This document shows positions 26,928 through 34,334 of a stretch of 64,000 nt of DNA, one piece after another. The notes beneath the pieces are model-generated. The model was not told the DNA's origin. It saw nothing but the letters and a program-made list of their open reading frames with translations, and made no database searches. Each line of letters begins with the position of its first letter. Position 1 is the first letter of the stretch. A program made the position numbers and the translations under genes. The stretch lies in NCBI RefSeq assembly GCF_004366375.1, contig NZ_SOEF01000010.1, positions 1 through 64,000 on the forward strand, read 5' to 3'. Origin of the DNA: Halanaerobium congolense. GTDB taxonomy: Bacteria > Bacillota > Halanaerobiia > Halanaerobiales > Halanaerobiaceae.

Positions 26928-28312
26928 CTGGTAAGCTGGCATATTCCTCTTTAAAAAAAACATTGGCAAGGTTAAATTTAGATTTTGATTATCAAATTTT
27001 AAAAATGCCAATAACAGTTGCTGCTTTAATGGACAGCAGTTTTATCATCAGAAATTTAAAAAAAGCTGAAATTCATAGTTCTGCAGAAAATTTAGAAATA
27101 ATTTTGCCGGGACGTTCTCAAGCAGAAATAGAAATAATTAATAAAGAATTAAAAAACGAACTGCTTGAATTTCAAAAAGGGCCTGATGAGATAATAGATT
27201 TACCAGAATTTTTTGGAAAAAAAACAGCAAAAATTGATTTTGAACAAGAAAAAAGAGGCCATAAAATCATTGCAGAAATAAATGAAGCTTCTCTAATGGA
27301 TTTAGATGAAATAATAAAAATAGCTGATTACTATCATCAGAATGGAGCCGATATAATTGATCTAGGGTGTGTGAATGGAAGAGAATTTCCCCATCTAGAA
27401 GAAGTGATTTATTCATTAAAAGAAAAAAATTATCAGCTTAGTATAGATACTTTTGACCAAGATGAAATAATTAGAGCTTCCAAAACAGGAATTGATTATT
27501 TATTAAGTATTAATAGTCATAATCTTGAAGTTTTAAATTATGAGGTAAATTATTTACCTGTAATTATTCCAGATCCGGAATCAGGAAATCTAAAATCATT
27601 ATATAAAAATATAAAAAAAGTTAAGAAAAAGGGGATTAAAAATTATATAGTAGATCCAATTTTAGATCCAATTAATTTTGGTTTTAGTGAATCGCTTTTT
27701 AGGTACTTGAGTTTAGCTAAAGACAAAAAATTAAAACAGGAAATGATGATGGGAGTTGGAAATTTAATTGAATTAAGTGATTGTGATAGTACAGGTCTAA
27801 ATTTTATTGCAGCAGCTTTAGCGGTGGAATTAAATATTGAATATCTCTTAATTACTGAAGCTTCTTTTAAAACCCGCGGAGCAGTAAAAGAATTAGACTT
27901 AGCACTTAAAATTATTTCACACGCCGAGCAAGAAAACAGTTTACCCAATAACTTGTCTAATTTGCTGCTTAATCTTAAAGATAGAAAAGATAGGAATTAT
28001 ACCAGGGAAGAAGTTAAAGAAATTAAAAACTCAATTACAGACAGTAATTATAGAATTTTAAATGATGGAAAAGCAATAAATATTTTTAATGCAGAAGAAG
28101 AATACAGAGGCAGAGATATCAGTGAGCTATTTTTTGAACTAAAAAATACTAATGAGCCTTCACATGCTTTTTATTTAGGTAAAGAATTACAGAAAGCTTA
28201 TACAGCCTTAAATTTATCTAAAAATTATAGACAGGAAGATGAACTTGATTGGGGATATTTAAATTCTAATTTTAAATCAGAAAAATTTAAGGAGAAAAAA
28301 AATGATAATTGA
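26906..28312 (+). CDS. Dihydropteroate synthase-like protein of the H4MPT pathway
   Basis: A 468-residue protein with an N-terminal domain (about 1-140, DUF6513-like) and a DHPS-type barrel (about 145-350: IIAEINEASLMDLDEIIKIADYYHQNGADIIDLGCVNGR, LSIDTFDQDEI). The C-terminal tail (FYLGKELQKAYTALNLSKNYRQEDELDWGYL) is typical of the archaeal/methylotroph dihydropteroate synthase-related family. The expected role is coupling hydroxymethyl-dihydropterin diphosphate to the ribofuranosyl-aminobenzene phosphate made by MptG. It overlaps the previous gene by 22 bp, with GAGGTG as ribosome site. The exact reaction is inferred from the family. Confidence 0.8.
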   Translation: MPKKIFLTGKLAYSSLKKTLARLNLDFDYQILKMPITVAALMDSSFIIRNLKKAEIHSSAENLEIILPGRSQAEIEIINKELKNELLEFQKGPDEIIDLPEFFGKKTAKIDFEQEKRGHKIIAEINEASLMDLDEIIKIADYYHQNGADIIDLGCVNGREFPHLEEVIYSLKEKNYQLSIDTFDQDEIIRASKTGIDYLLSINSHNLEVLNYEVNYLPVIIPDPESGNLKSLYKNIKKVKKKGIKNYIVDPILDPINFGFSESLFRYLSLAKDKKLKQEMMMGVGNLIELSDCDSTGLNFIAAALAVELNIEYLLITEASFKTRGAVKELDLALKIISHAEQENSLPNNLSNLLLNLKDRKDRNYTREEVKEIKNSITDSNYRILNDGKAINIFNAEEEYRGRDISELFFELKNTNEPSHAFYLGKELQKAYTALNLSKNYRQEDELDWGYLNSNFKSEKFKEKKNDN

Positions 28313-28841
28313 AACGGTGGTCAGCACAGTTAATAAGGATAATGAACCCCATTTTGCAGCAGTAGGAGTAGAATTTATACAGCAAAAAGCGGTATTTAAT
28401 CTTTATAAAAAAAGTCATACTTTTTCTAATTTAAAAAATAAAGATTCTGGCATTATAAATGTAGTTGATAAAGCAGAATATTTACTAAAAGCTGCATTAG
28501 GATCAGCAAAAATAGATTTTTCAAAAATAGAAAAAAGAAATTTATATTATTTAACTGACTGCTGTAGCTATTATCAATTTAAACTAATAAATATTGAAGA
28601 ACAAGCAGAAAAATATTTGGTTAAGGTAGAGATCACTAAAGCTGAAGAAAACCGAAAATATATTGGTTTTAACAGAGCAAATAATTTATTAGTAGAAGCG
28701 GCTGTGATAGCTTCTAGAATAGGAATTACAAAAACAAAAAATGATTTGGTGCAGTTTATTAATCAAAATCGAAAAGTGATAAATAAAACAGGAGACAAAA
28801 ATACTCAAGAGCTTTTAAAATTCCTTGAAAGAAATATTTAA
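28302..28841 (+). CDS. DUF447 family protein (FMN-binding split-barrel fold) of H4MPT clusters
   Basis: A 179-residue protein beginning MIIETVVSTVNKDNEPHFAAVGVEF, the characteristic start of DUF447, a flavin-reductase-like split barrel. Homologues are persistent members of H4MPT gene clusters in methanogens and methylotrophs, but I know of no demonstrated activity. It overlaps the DHPS-like gene by 11 bp, which indicates translational coupling and supports a role in cofactor synthesis. Confidence 0.78.
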   Translation: MIIETVVSTVNKDNEPHFAAVGVEFIQQKAVFNLYKKSHTFSNLKNKDSGIINVVDKAEYLLKAALGSAKIDFSKIEKRNLYYLTDCCSYYQFKLINIEEQAEKYLVKVEITKAEENRKYIGFNRANNLLVEAAVIASRIGITKTKNDLVQFINQNRKVINKTGDKNTQELLKFLERNI

Positions 28842-28874
28842 AATAATAATTACAATACAATAGGAGTGGTATTC

Positions 28875-29858
28875 TTGATTCAAATTAAAACTCCAGCTAG
28901 AATTCATTTTGGTCAATTAGATTTAAATGGAGATTTAGGTAGAATTTATGGTGGTTCTGGAGCAGCAATTGTAGAACCATATACTTTAATCAAAGTTGAA
29001 AAAAACAGTAAATTAGAAGTTGAAGGTTTAAAAAAAGAAAAAAAGAAACTTATTATTGAAAAATTTTTATCTGATTTAAAGAAAAGAAAATTATTAACTA
29101 AAAATCAAGGTGTTAGAATAATAATAGAATCATTGCTTCCTGCCCATTATGGACTGGGCTCAGGGACTCAGTTTGGCTTGGCAGTAGCCGAAGGGATAAA
29201 TAAACTATATGACTTAAAGTTAGAGCCTAAAGAACTGGCTCAGATAGTTGACCGTAAACACAGCCGCTCAGCAATAGGATTTGGTGCTTTTTATCAGGGA
29301 GGATTTATTGTTGATGCTGGTAGACCAATTTCAGATAAAAATAATGATCAATATTTACCTCCAATAGTCTATCAGAATAAATTACCATCTGAATGGAGAT
29401 TTTTAATAATAATTCCTCATTTTAAAAAAGAAAAAATAGCAGGAAAAAAGGAAATTAAAGCATTTAATGAAATTGAAAAAATGTCAGTACAAAAATGTGC
29501 GGAAAATGCACATCATCTGCTTTTAGGAATGTTACCAGCTGTCGAAGAAAATAATATAGATAAATTCAGCAGTCACTTAAATATAATAGAAGATAATGTA
29601 TCTGAATATTTTTCCAAAGCTCAAGGAGGGAAGTACAGCTCAAAACATGCTCAAGAAATCATTGATCTTATGGTTAATGAGGGTGTTTTGGCTCGTGGTC
29701 AGAGTTCCTGGGGGCCTGCCTTGTATGGTTTAGTAGAAAATAAAGAAAAAGCTAAAAAAATTAAACTAAAATTACAGGAAAAATTATCAGAAAAGATAAA
29801 CGAAATTCATATCACAAAAGCGGCAAATAATGGAGCTGAAATTACAAAAAGTGTATAA
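28875..29858 (+). CDS. mptG: Beta-ribofuranosylaminobenzene 5'-phosphate synthase
   Basis: Beta-RFAP synthase condenses p-aminobenzoate (or 4-hydroxybenzoate) with PRPP, the committed step to H4MPT. This GHMP-fold protein has the family start IKTPARIHFGQLDLNGDLGRIYGGSGAAI, the loop HYGLGSGTQFGLAVAEGI (about residues 92-109) and HSRSAIGFGAFYQGGFIVDAG. I chose TTG 28875, 8 nt behind AGGAG; the GTG at 28866 overlaps that site. It is the best marker that this island makes a methanopterin rather than only folate. Confidence 0.92.
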   Translation: MIQIKTPARIHFGQLDLNGDLGRIYGGSGAAIVEPYTLIKVEKNSKLEVEGLKKEKKKLIIEKFLSDLKKRKLLTKNQGVRIIIESLLPAHYGLGSGTQFGLAVAEGINKLYDLKLEPKELAQIVDRKHSRSAIGFGAFYQGGFIVDAGRPISDKNNDQYLPPIVYQNKLPSEWRFLIIIPHFKKEKIAGKKEIKAFNEIEKMSVQKCAENAHHLLLGMLPAVEENNIDKFSSHLNIIEDNVSEYFSKAQGGKYSSKHAQEIIDLMVNEGVLARGQSSWGPALYGLVENKEKAKKIKLKLQEKLSEKINEIHITKAANNGAEITKSV

Positions 29859-29925
29859 AATATAAACACTGTATTAAAACTATACATATATTTAATAAAT
29901 AATTTTAATTGTTTAAATATTCACA
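29852..29925 (+). promoter_or_regulatory. Three candidate activator sites upstream of the sigma-54 promoter
   Basis: Dyads of the form TGT-N10/11-ACA occur at 29852-29868, 29870-29886 and 29910-29925, placed 65-140 bp ahead of the -24 element. Enhancer sites of many sigma-54 activators have this shape and spacing. The likely binder is the activator encoded at 24050. Confidence 0.6.
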
Positions 29926-29987
29926 ATTAATAAAACTTAATATCCCCGTCAGAATAGGCTTAGTTTTTTTAATATAAAACAAGCTCA

Positions 29988-30004
29988 TTGGTATAATTTA
30001 TGCA
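29988..30004 (+). promoter_or_regulatory. Sigma-54 (-24/-12) promoter of the C1 operon
   Basis: TTGGTAT (29988-29994) and ATGCA (30000-30004) give GG (29990-29991), exactly 10 nt, then GC (30002-30003), the invariant spacing of sigma-54 promoters. Transcription should start near 30014. Both a matching activator gene (24050) and rpoN (49385) are in the window. Confidence 0.7.
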
Positions 30005-30013
30005 TTATAATAT

Positions 30014-30150
30014 AGATGGAGATAAAACATATGAAATTTAAAGCTTTCGTTAATTAAGGCTGTTTTATAACATTTATTTAATTGAATTTATTTCTAAATC
30101 TTGAAATTAGAAATATGTTACTATCTCCATTTTTGTTTGTTTTAATTTTT
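30014..30150 (+). promoter_or_regulatory. Structured leader with possible leader peptide and attenuator
   Basis: ATGGAGATA (30016-30024) pairs perfectly with TATCTCCAT (30122-30130), and AACATAT (30026-30032) with ATATGTT (30113-30119). A T-rich tract follows at 30131-30150. The 5' arm holds a GGAG site and the ATG of an 8-codon reading frame MKFKAFVN (30031-30057). The arrangement could be an attenuator or a transcript-stabilising fold; neither is proven. Confidence 0.45.
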
Positions 30151-30266
30151 AATAATAAAAAAGGGGGGGAGGAAAATCGTAGAGTAGATTTTTTTGGGCA
30201 TTTTAGAATGAAAGTTTAAACAAAATTTTGAAAAAGATTATTTTAAAACTAAAAGGAGGATGTTTT

Positions 30267-31754
30267 ATGGCAGCTAATAAAAAAATTGCAAAAAAGATGA
30301 TTGATGAGGCAGTAGCGGCTCAAATGGCTGATGTTGGTGTATTTAAAGAAAAAAGAGGGGCAAAGTTCACAATTAGTGATGCTAAGCCTTATGTAGATGC
30401 AGTTAAGAATATGAAAGCTATTGAAGGCCAGTCAAAAGAAGTTATAGACTTACATGTTGAGTCAGTGAAAGCTCATTATGAAATACTTAAAGATTTAACA
30501 GATACAATAGCACCAAAAGATGACCCTTTTGTAGAACATTATCAAACACCTCCAATTCTAGAAATCTTATATGAAGAAGATCCAGATTTCCGCAAAGCAG
30601 CAGAGAAGTTTATGGAGCAGTTAAAAAATGATGAGGCTTTAATTGCTAGAGAATCAATGCGCAGGTATGGTGGAATGTATGGACCAACTTGTGTAGTAGA
30701 CTTTGCTTTCAGCCCTGGCTCAGTTAGTAATGTTGTCAATGAAGTATTAAAAAATACTGATATTGATGGTGACTACAAAAAAACAATACTTGCAGCAAAA
30801 TCATGGGGTATGAATACTTCTTATGGTATTGGTGGCGCCTTTACTGAAGCTGTAGAAGCAGGTAAGACAGCAGCAGAAGCAGCAGAAGCTGAAGTAAAAA
30901 CAATGCAGATGCTTTATGATACTCCTGTAGATGCACAGGTTAAATTAATGGAAGATGCAGATATGGATTCATTTGACTGCAGAGAATACATGAAGCGCTA
31001 CAAAGAATGGATGAAACCATTTGTTTTAGCAGCTAAAGAAGCTGGAGTTCATCCAGCTAATATTGTTGTAGTTCCTGCTTATTGTGTTGGTGATGTTGGT
31101 CACCATATCGCCCAATCAACATTTAACATGCTTAAAGATGATGTTACCATGGAAATAGTAGAAGTTGTATCTAATGTAATGAAGAATACTCTTGAAAGAG
31201 GATTAGATAAAGGTTATGACAGCCTCTATGATATTTTAAGTGTTGCAACAGGTTCAACAGCTGCAGCAGTTAGTTCAATGTTATGGGATGAAGGATTTAC
31301 AGCCCCAATGATTATAGATCTCTTAACAAAGAGATTCCACAATTATGTTAATTTAAATCCAGCTAGAGGTCAGGCAGCAGAGCTCCATAATGTTGACTTT
31401 ATGGATATGATTCACCGTGGTGACAAGATTATTGATGATCAGCCAATAGGTGCCGGCTGTAAAGTTAAGGGTATAGATATTGACTTTAGTCCAATTGAAG
31501 AAAGCTATGTACTTCAAAATACACAGGACTATGCTTATCCAGCTTGTTCAATTTCTGTTAAATTCTCATCCTTAATGCGTCTTGCTGATTTCCCATGTCT
31601 ATTGACAAGTGAGCCAGTTACTGCTACTTTAATGACTAACATTATTGCATTAGATCCTGGTTCAGTAGTTGCACCAGCACGCTACTGTAAAGACTGTGCA
31701 GTTTGTATGTATGTTAAGAAGCATAAGCACTGTAATTGGAAGGATACTGTTTAA
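30267..31754 (+). CDS. DUF2193-like protein, unknown function, first gene of the C1 operon
   Basis: A 495-residue soluble protein that I recognise as resembling DUF2193, a family otherwise known to me mainly from methanogens, without an assigned reaction. It is Cys-rich near the C terminus, with C-x2-C-x2-C-x8-C in RYCKDCAVCMYVKKHKHCNW, a likely metal or Fe-S site. Other conserved-looking Cys/His groups are YGPTCVV, VPAYCVGDVGHHIA and CSISVKFSS. The start ATG 30267 follows a perfect AAGGAGG; the longer frame from 30228 precedes that site. It stands alone behind the sigma-54 promoter and ahead of a strong hairpin, suggesting high expression. No Fae or methyltransferase is seen, so it is the best candidate for C1 entry or exit. 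Confidence 0.75.
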   Translation: MAANKKIAKKMIDEAVAAQMADVGVFKEKRGAKFTISDAKPYVDAVKNMKAIEGQSKEVIDLHVESVKAHYEILKDLTDTIAPKDDPFVEHYQTPPILEILYEEDPDFRKAAEKFMEQLKNDEALIARESMRRYGGMYGPTCVVDFAFSPGSVSNVVNEVLKNTDIDGDYKKTILAAKSWGMNTSYGIGGAFTEAVEAGKTAAEAAEAEVKTMQMLYDTPVDAQVKLMEDADMDSFDCREYMKRYKEWMKPFVLAAKEAGVHPANIVVVPAYCVGDVGHHIAQSTFNMLKDDVTMEIVEVVSNVMKNTLERGLDKGYDSLYDILSVATGSTAAAVSSMLWDEGFTAPMIIDLLTKRFHNYVNLNPARGQAAELHNVDFMDMIHRGDKIIDDQPIGAGCKVKGIDIDFSPIEESYVLQNTQDYAYPACSISVKFSSLMRLADFPCLLTSEPVTATLMTNIIALDPGSVVAPARYCKDCAVCMYVKKHKHCNWKDTV

Positions 31755-31792
31755 TAAAATACAACACTAGTCTAATTAAATAAATGTTTGTT

Positions 31793-31819
31793 GAAGACAG
31801 TGGATAATCCACTGTCTTC
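31793..31819 (+). repeat. Perfect 12-bp hairpin between the DUF2193 gene and the dehydrogenase gene
   Basis: GAAGACAGTGGA, loop TAA, TCCACTGTCTTC. No T-tract follows, so it is unlikely to be a full terminator; it may protect the upstream mRNA from decay and set different expression levels on either side. Confidence 0.7.
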
Positions 31820-31842
31820 ACAAATTATATAGGGGTGGAAAA

Positions 31843-32700
31843 ATGAAAAAATTATTAATTCAGTTAGATACTGATAAAAGAGCAAGTACTTTTGATCAGG
31901 TAGTAGCCTATGATGCGGGTGCAGATAATTTAATAATTCATTCGAAAATTACTAAAGAAGAAGTAGAAGATATTATCTATGGAGCTATATTTACCCGCTC
32001 ACCTAAAAAAATGAAAAACACCGCGGTTTTTATTGGTGGATCAGATGTTGAAAAAGGTGAAAAGATTATGGAAGCGGTAGAGGATGTATTTTTTGCAAAT
32101 TTTCGCGTTTCTGTAATGCTGGACTCAAATGGATCAAATACGACTGCTGCAGCCTCAGTTTTAAAGGTAAAAGAAGAAATAGATTTAGCTGGTTGTGAAG
32201 TATTGATTTTAGCAGGTACTGGACCAGTTGGTGTTAGAGCCGCCGCTCTTTTTGCAATGGAGGGTGCTTCAGTAACTATAACTTCCCGCAGTCAAGAAAA
32301 AGCTGATAAAAAAGCTGAAATGATAAAAGAAGAATATGATCTAGAAAAAATAAAGGGAGTTGAAGCAAAAACTGATGCAGATTTTATAAAAGCTATGAAA
32401 AATAAAGAAGTAATTCTATCAGCAGGACCTCCCGGGATTAATTTTATTAGTCGTGAAATGTGGAAAAATGAGGATTCAATAAAAGTTATGGCTGATATTA
32501 ATGCTGTTAGTCCAGCTGGTATAGAGGGGATCGAGCCACCTGCAGATGGTGATACAATTGATGGTATAAAAGTTTTTGGTGCCTTAGGCATTGGTAGTTT
32601 GAAGATGAAACTTCATAAAAAAGCTGTTGCAGAATTATTCAAAACAAACGATCTAAGTTTAAATGCTGTGGAAGTATATAAATTAAATGAAAAACTATAA
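31843..32700 (+). CDS. NAD(P)-dependent methylene-H4MPT dehydrogenase (MtdA/MtdB family)
   Basis: It interconverts methylene- and methenyl-tetrahydromethanopterin with NAD(P). The 285-residue protein has the family N-terminus (KKLLIQLDTDKRASTFDQVVAYDAGAD) and a Rossmann nucleotide loop VLILAGTGPVGVRAAALFAMEGASVTITSRS (about residues 122-152). Arg/Ser after the second strand would favour NADP, but MtdA and MtdB cannot be separated by eye. GIEGIEPPADG and GALGIGSLKMKLHK near the end are conserved in the family. It avoids any need for coenzyme F420. Confidence 0.9.
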   Translation: MKKLLIQLDTDKRASTFDQVVAYDAGADNLIIHSKITKEEVEDIIYGAIFTRSPKKMKNTAVFIGGSDVEKGEKIMEAVEDVFFANFRVSVMLDSNGSNTTAAASVLKVKEEIDLAGCEVLILAGTGPVGVRAAALFAMEGASVTITSRSQEKADKKAEMIKEEYDLEKIKGVEAKTDADFIKAMKNKEVILSAGPPGINFISREMWKNEDSIKVMADINAVSPAGIEGIEPPADGDTIDGIKVFGALGIGSLKMKLHKKAVAELFKTNDLSLNAVEVYKLNEKL

Positions 32701-33943
32701 AAATATAAATCTAATTTTAACATCATTCTCAACCAGAGCCGCAGCAGACTGTTTTTCGACTTTGAAAAATTTAAAAATTTATTCCTTTGATTATTTTGGG
32801 GATCTTGATTTAAAAGAAATTGTCGATTATTCTTATTCGCTCAAAGAAAATAAGCATAATTTTAAAACCGAGGTGTTATTTGAAGCTGTTAAAAAATTTC
32901 TAAGACAAAATCAGAATCAAGAATATGATTTAATTTATGCTTCAGCTTGGGATAATCATCCTGAACTGCTTTACCAACTAGAAAAAATTAAAAATCTAAG
33001 ACTCAGGGGTAATTCAGCTGCAGTAATTTCGAAATTAAATCAAAAAGAGACTTTAAAAAATTTATTTAAGCTGGCTGAAAAAGCTGGATTTAAAACCCCT
33101 GATTTATTTTTGAATAAAAACGATTTTTACTATTTTTCAGATAAAATTGATAAAGATTTGATAATAAAACCATATCAAAGTGGTGGTGGTTTAGATTTAA
33201 AATTAATTAAAGCTGGAACTGCCAAAGAAAAAGTTTTAAAAGATAATTTTACTGCAAACGGAAGCTTTTTTGCCGAAGAATTTATTAAAGGAAATAATAG
33301 ATCCTGTCAATTTGCTGCAGATGGTAAAAAAGCGAGAATACTTTCTTTTACCCAAGAATTAAAAGCGGATGCTGTAAATCCTAAGTTTAAAAATAGTTTT
33401 AAATATGCAGGAAATATTTTGACCAAAGAAGATGTGAAATCAAGAAACATTATCAGCACTTTTATTAATGAGCTTGTTAAAAAATATTCACTGCAGGGAA
33501 TTAATGGAATTGATTATATTAAAAATGAGCAGGGTATATTTTTTATAGAATTAAATCCACGTTTTACAGCTGCTGTAGAATTAATAAAGGATATTTATCG
33601 AGAAGAACTTCTCAACATTTATTTAAAAAATGAATTAGCAGCTGATTATTTAAAAAAATATTTAAAAAGAGATTTAGGACTTTCTGCTAAGGTAATTTAT
33701 TATACTGACCATAATTTTAAGTTAAAAAAAACTTTGTCTGAAATTTTTAAAATAATAAAACAAGAAATCCCCCCTAGAATACTTGCCGAATCTAAAATTG
33801 AAATTAAAGATTTACCGAAAAAAGGGGAATTTTTTAAAAAAGATGATCCTGTTTTTAGTTTAATTATTAAATCTAAAAACAAAAATGATTATTTATCAAT
33901 AAAAAATTTGGTTTTTTCTGAGTTTAAAAAATATTTTATTTAA
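32687..33943 (+). CDS. ATP-grasp protein of H4MPT clusters (COG2232/OrfY-like)
   Basis: A 418-residue ATP-grasp ligase. The ATP-binding core is visible as DLIIKPYQSGGGLDLKLI (about 155-172), FFAEEFIKGNNRSCQFAADG and the metal-binding GINGIDYIKNEQGIFFIELNPRF (about 265-287). Such a protein accompanies H4MPT genes in methylotrophs and is thought to act in cofactor synthesis, but its substrate is unproven. It overlaps the dehydrogenase gene by 14 bp and lies 40 bp before fmdD. Confidence 0.7.
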   Translation: MKNYKNINLILTSFSTRAAADCFSTLKNLKIYSFDYFGDLDLKEIVDYSYSLKENKHNFKTEVLFEAVKKFLRQNQNQEYDLIYASAWDNHPELLYQLEKIKNLRLRGNSAAVISKLNQKETLKNLFKLAEKAGFKTPDLFLNKNDFYYFSDKIDKDLIIKPYQSGGGLDLKLIKAGTAKEKVLKDNFTANGSFFAEEFIKGNNRSCQFAADGKKARILSFTQELKADAVNPKFKNSFKYAGNILTKEDVKSRNIISTFINELVKKYSLQGINGIDYIKNEQGIFFIELNPRFTAAVELIKDIYREELLNIYLKNELAADYLKKYLKRDLGLSAKVIYYTDHNFKLKKTLSEIFKIIKQEIPPRILAESKIEIKDLPKKGEFFKKDDPVFSLIIKSKNKNDYLSIKNLVFSEFKKYFI

Positions 33944-33983
33944 GATATATTGAATTTGTTTCTAAGAAAGGAGAGGATTAATT

Positions 33984-34334
33984 TTGTCTGATAATAATTT
34001 TATTTTAATAACTGGTAGAACAATAAAGCAGGGAATGGCTTCAGTCTCTGGCAAAAAAAGTGATAATTATAAAAAAGAAACTTCTTATGTTGAAGTTAGT
34101 AAAAATGTGCTCCAGCGAATGAACATTGAAGAAGGAGAAACTGTTATTTTAGAAAGTGAGGCCGGTAGTGTCGAAGTAAGTTGTAAAGCAGCTGATTTAG
34201 AAGAGGATATAGTATTTATGCCTTATGGCCGTATCGCTAATAGTTTAATTGGAACTGATACTGGCGGGACCGGGATGCCTAATTCCAAAAGCAATGTGGT
34301 AAAACTTATTCGAAAGGAGGCGCAGACTAATTGA
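33984..34334 (+). CDS. fmdD: Formylmethanofuran dehydrogenase subunit D (molybdopterin dinucleotide-binding)
   Basis: A 116-residue protein with the small double-psi barrel that cradles the molybdopterin guanine dinucleotide in FmdD/FwdD: LITGRTIKQGMASVSGKKSDNY at the N-terminus and VEVSCKAADLEEDIVFMPYGRIANSLIGTDTGGTGMPNSK. The latter, with its run of small residues, contacts the pterin in the family. The start is TTG behind AAAGGAGAGG. It overlaps fmdB by 4 bp. Its presence argues that FmdB carries a Mo or W cofactor. Confidence 0.88.
   Translation: MSDNNFILITGRTIKQGMASVSGKKSDNYKKETSYVEVSKNVLQRMNIEEGETVILESEAGSVEVSCKAADLEEDIVFMPYGRIANSLIGTDTGGTGMPNSKSNVVKLIRKEAQTN

Noticed and set aside
31793-31819. 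Hairpin as a full transcription terminator
   Set aside because: No T-run follows it, and the downstream gene has no visible promoter of its own.
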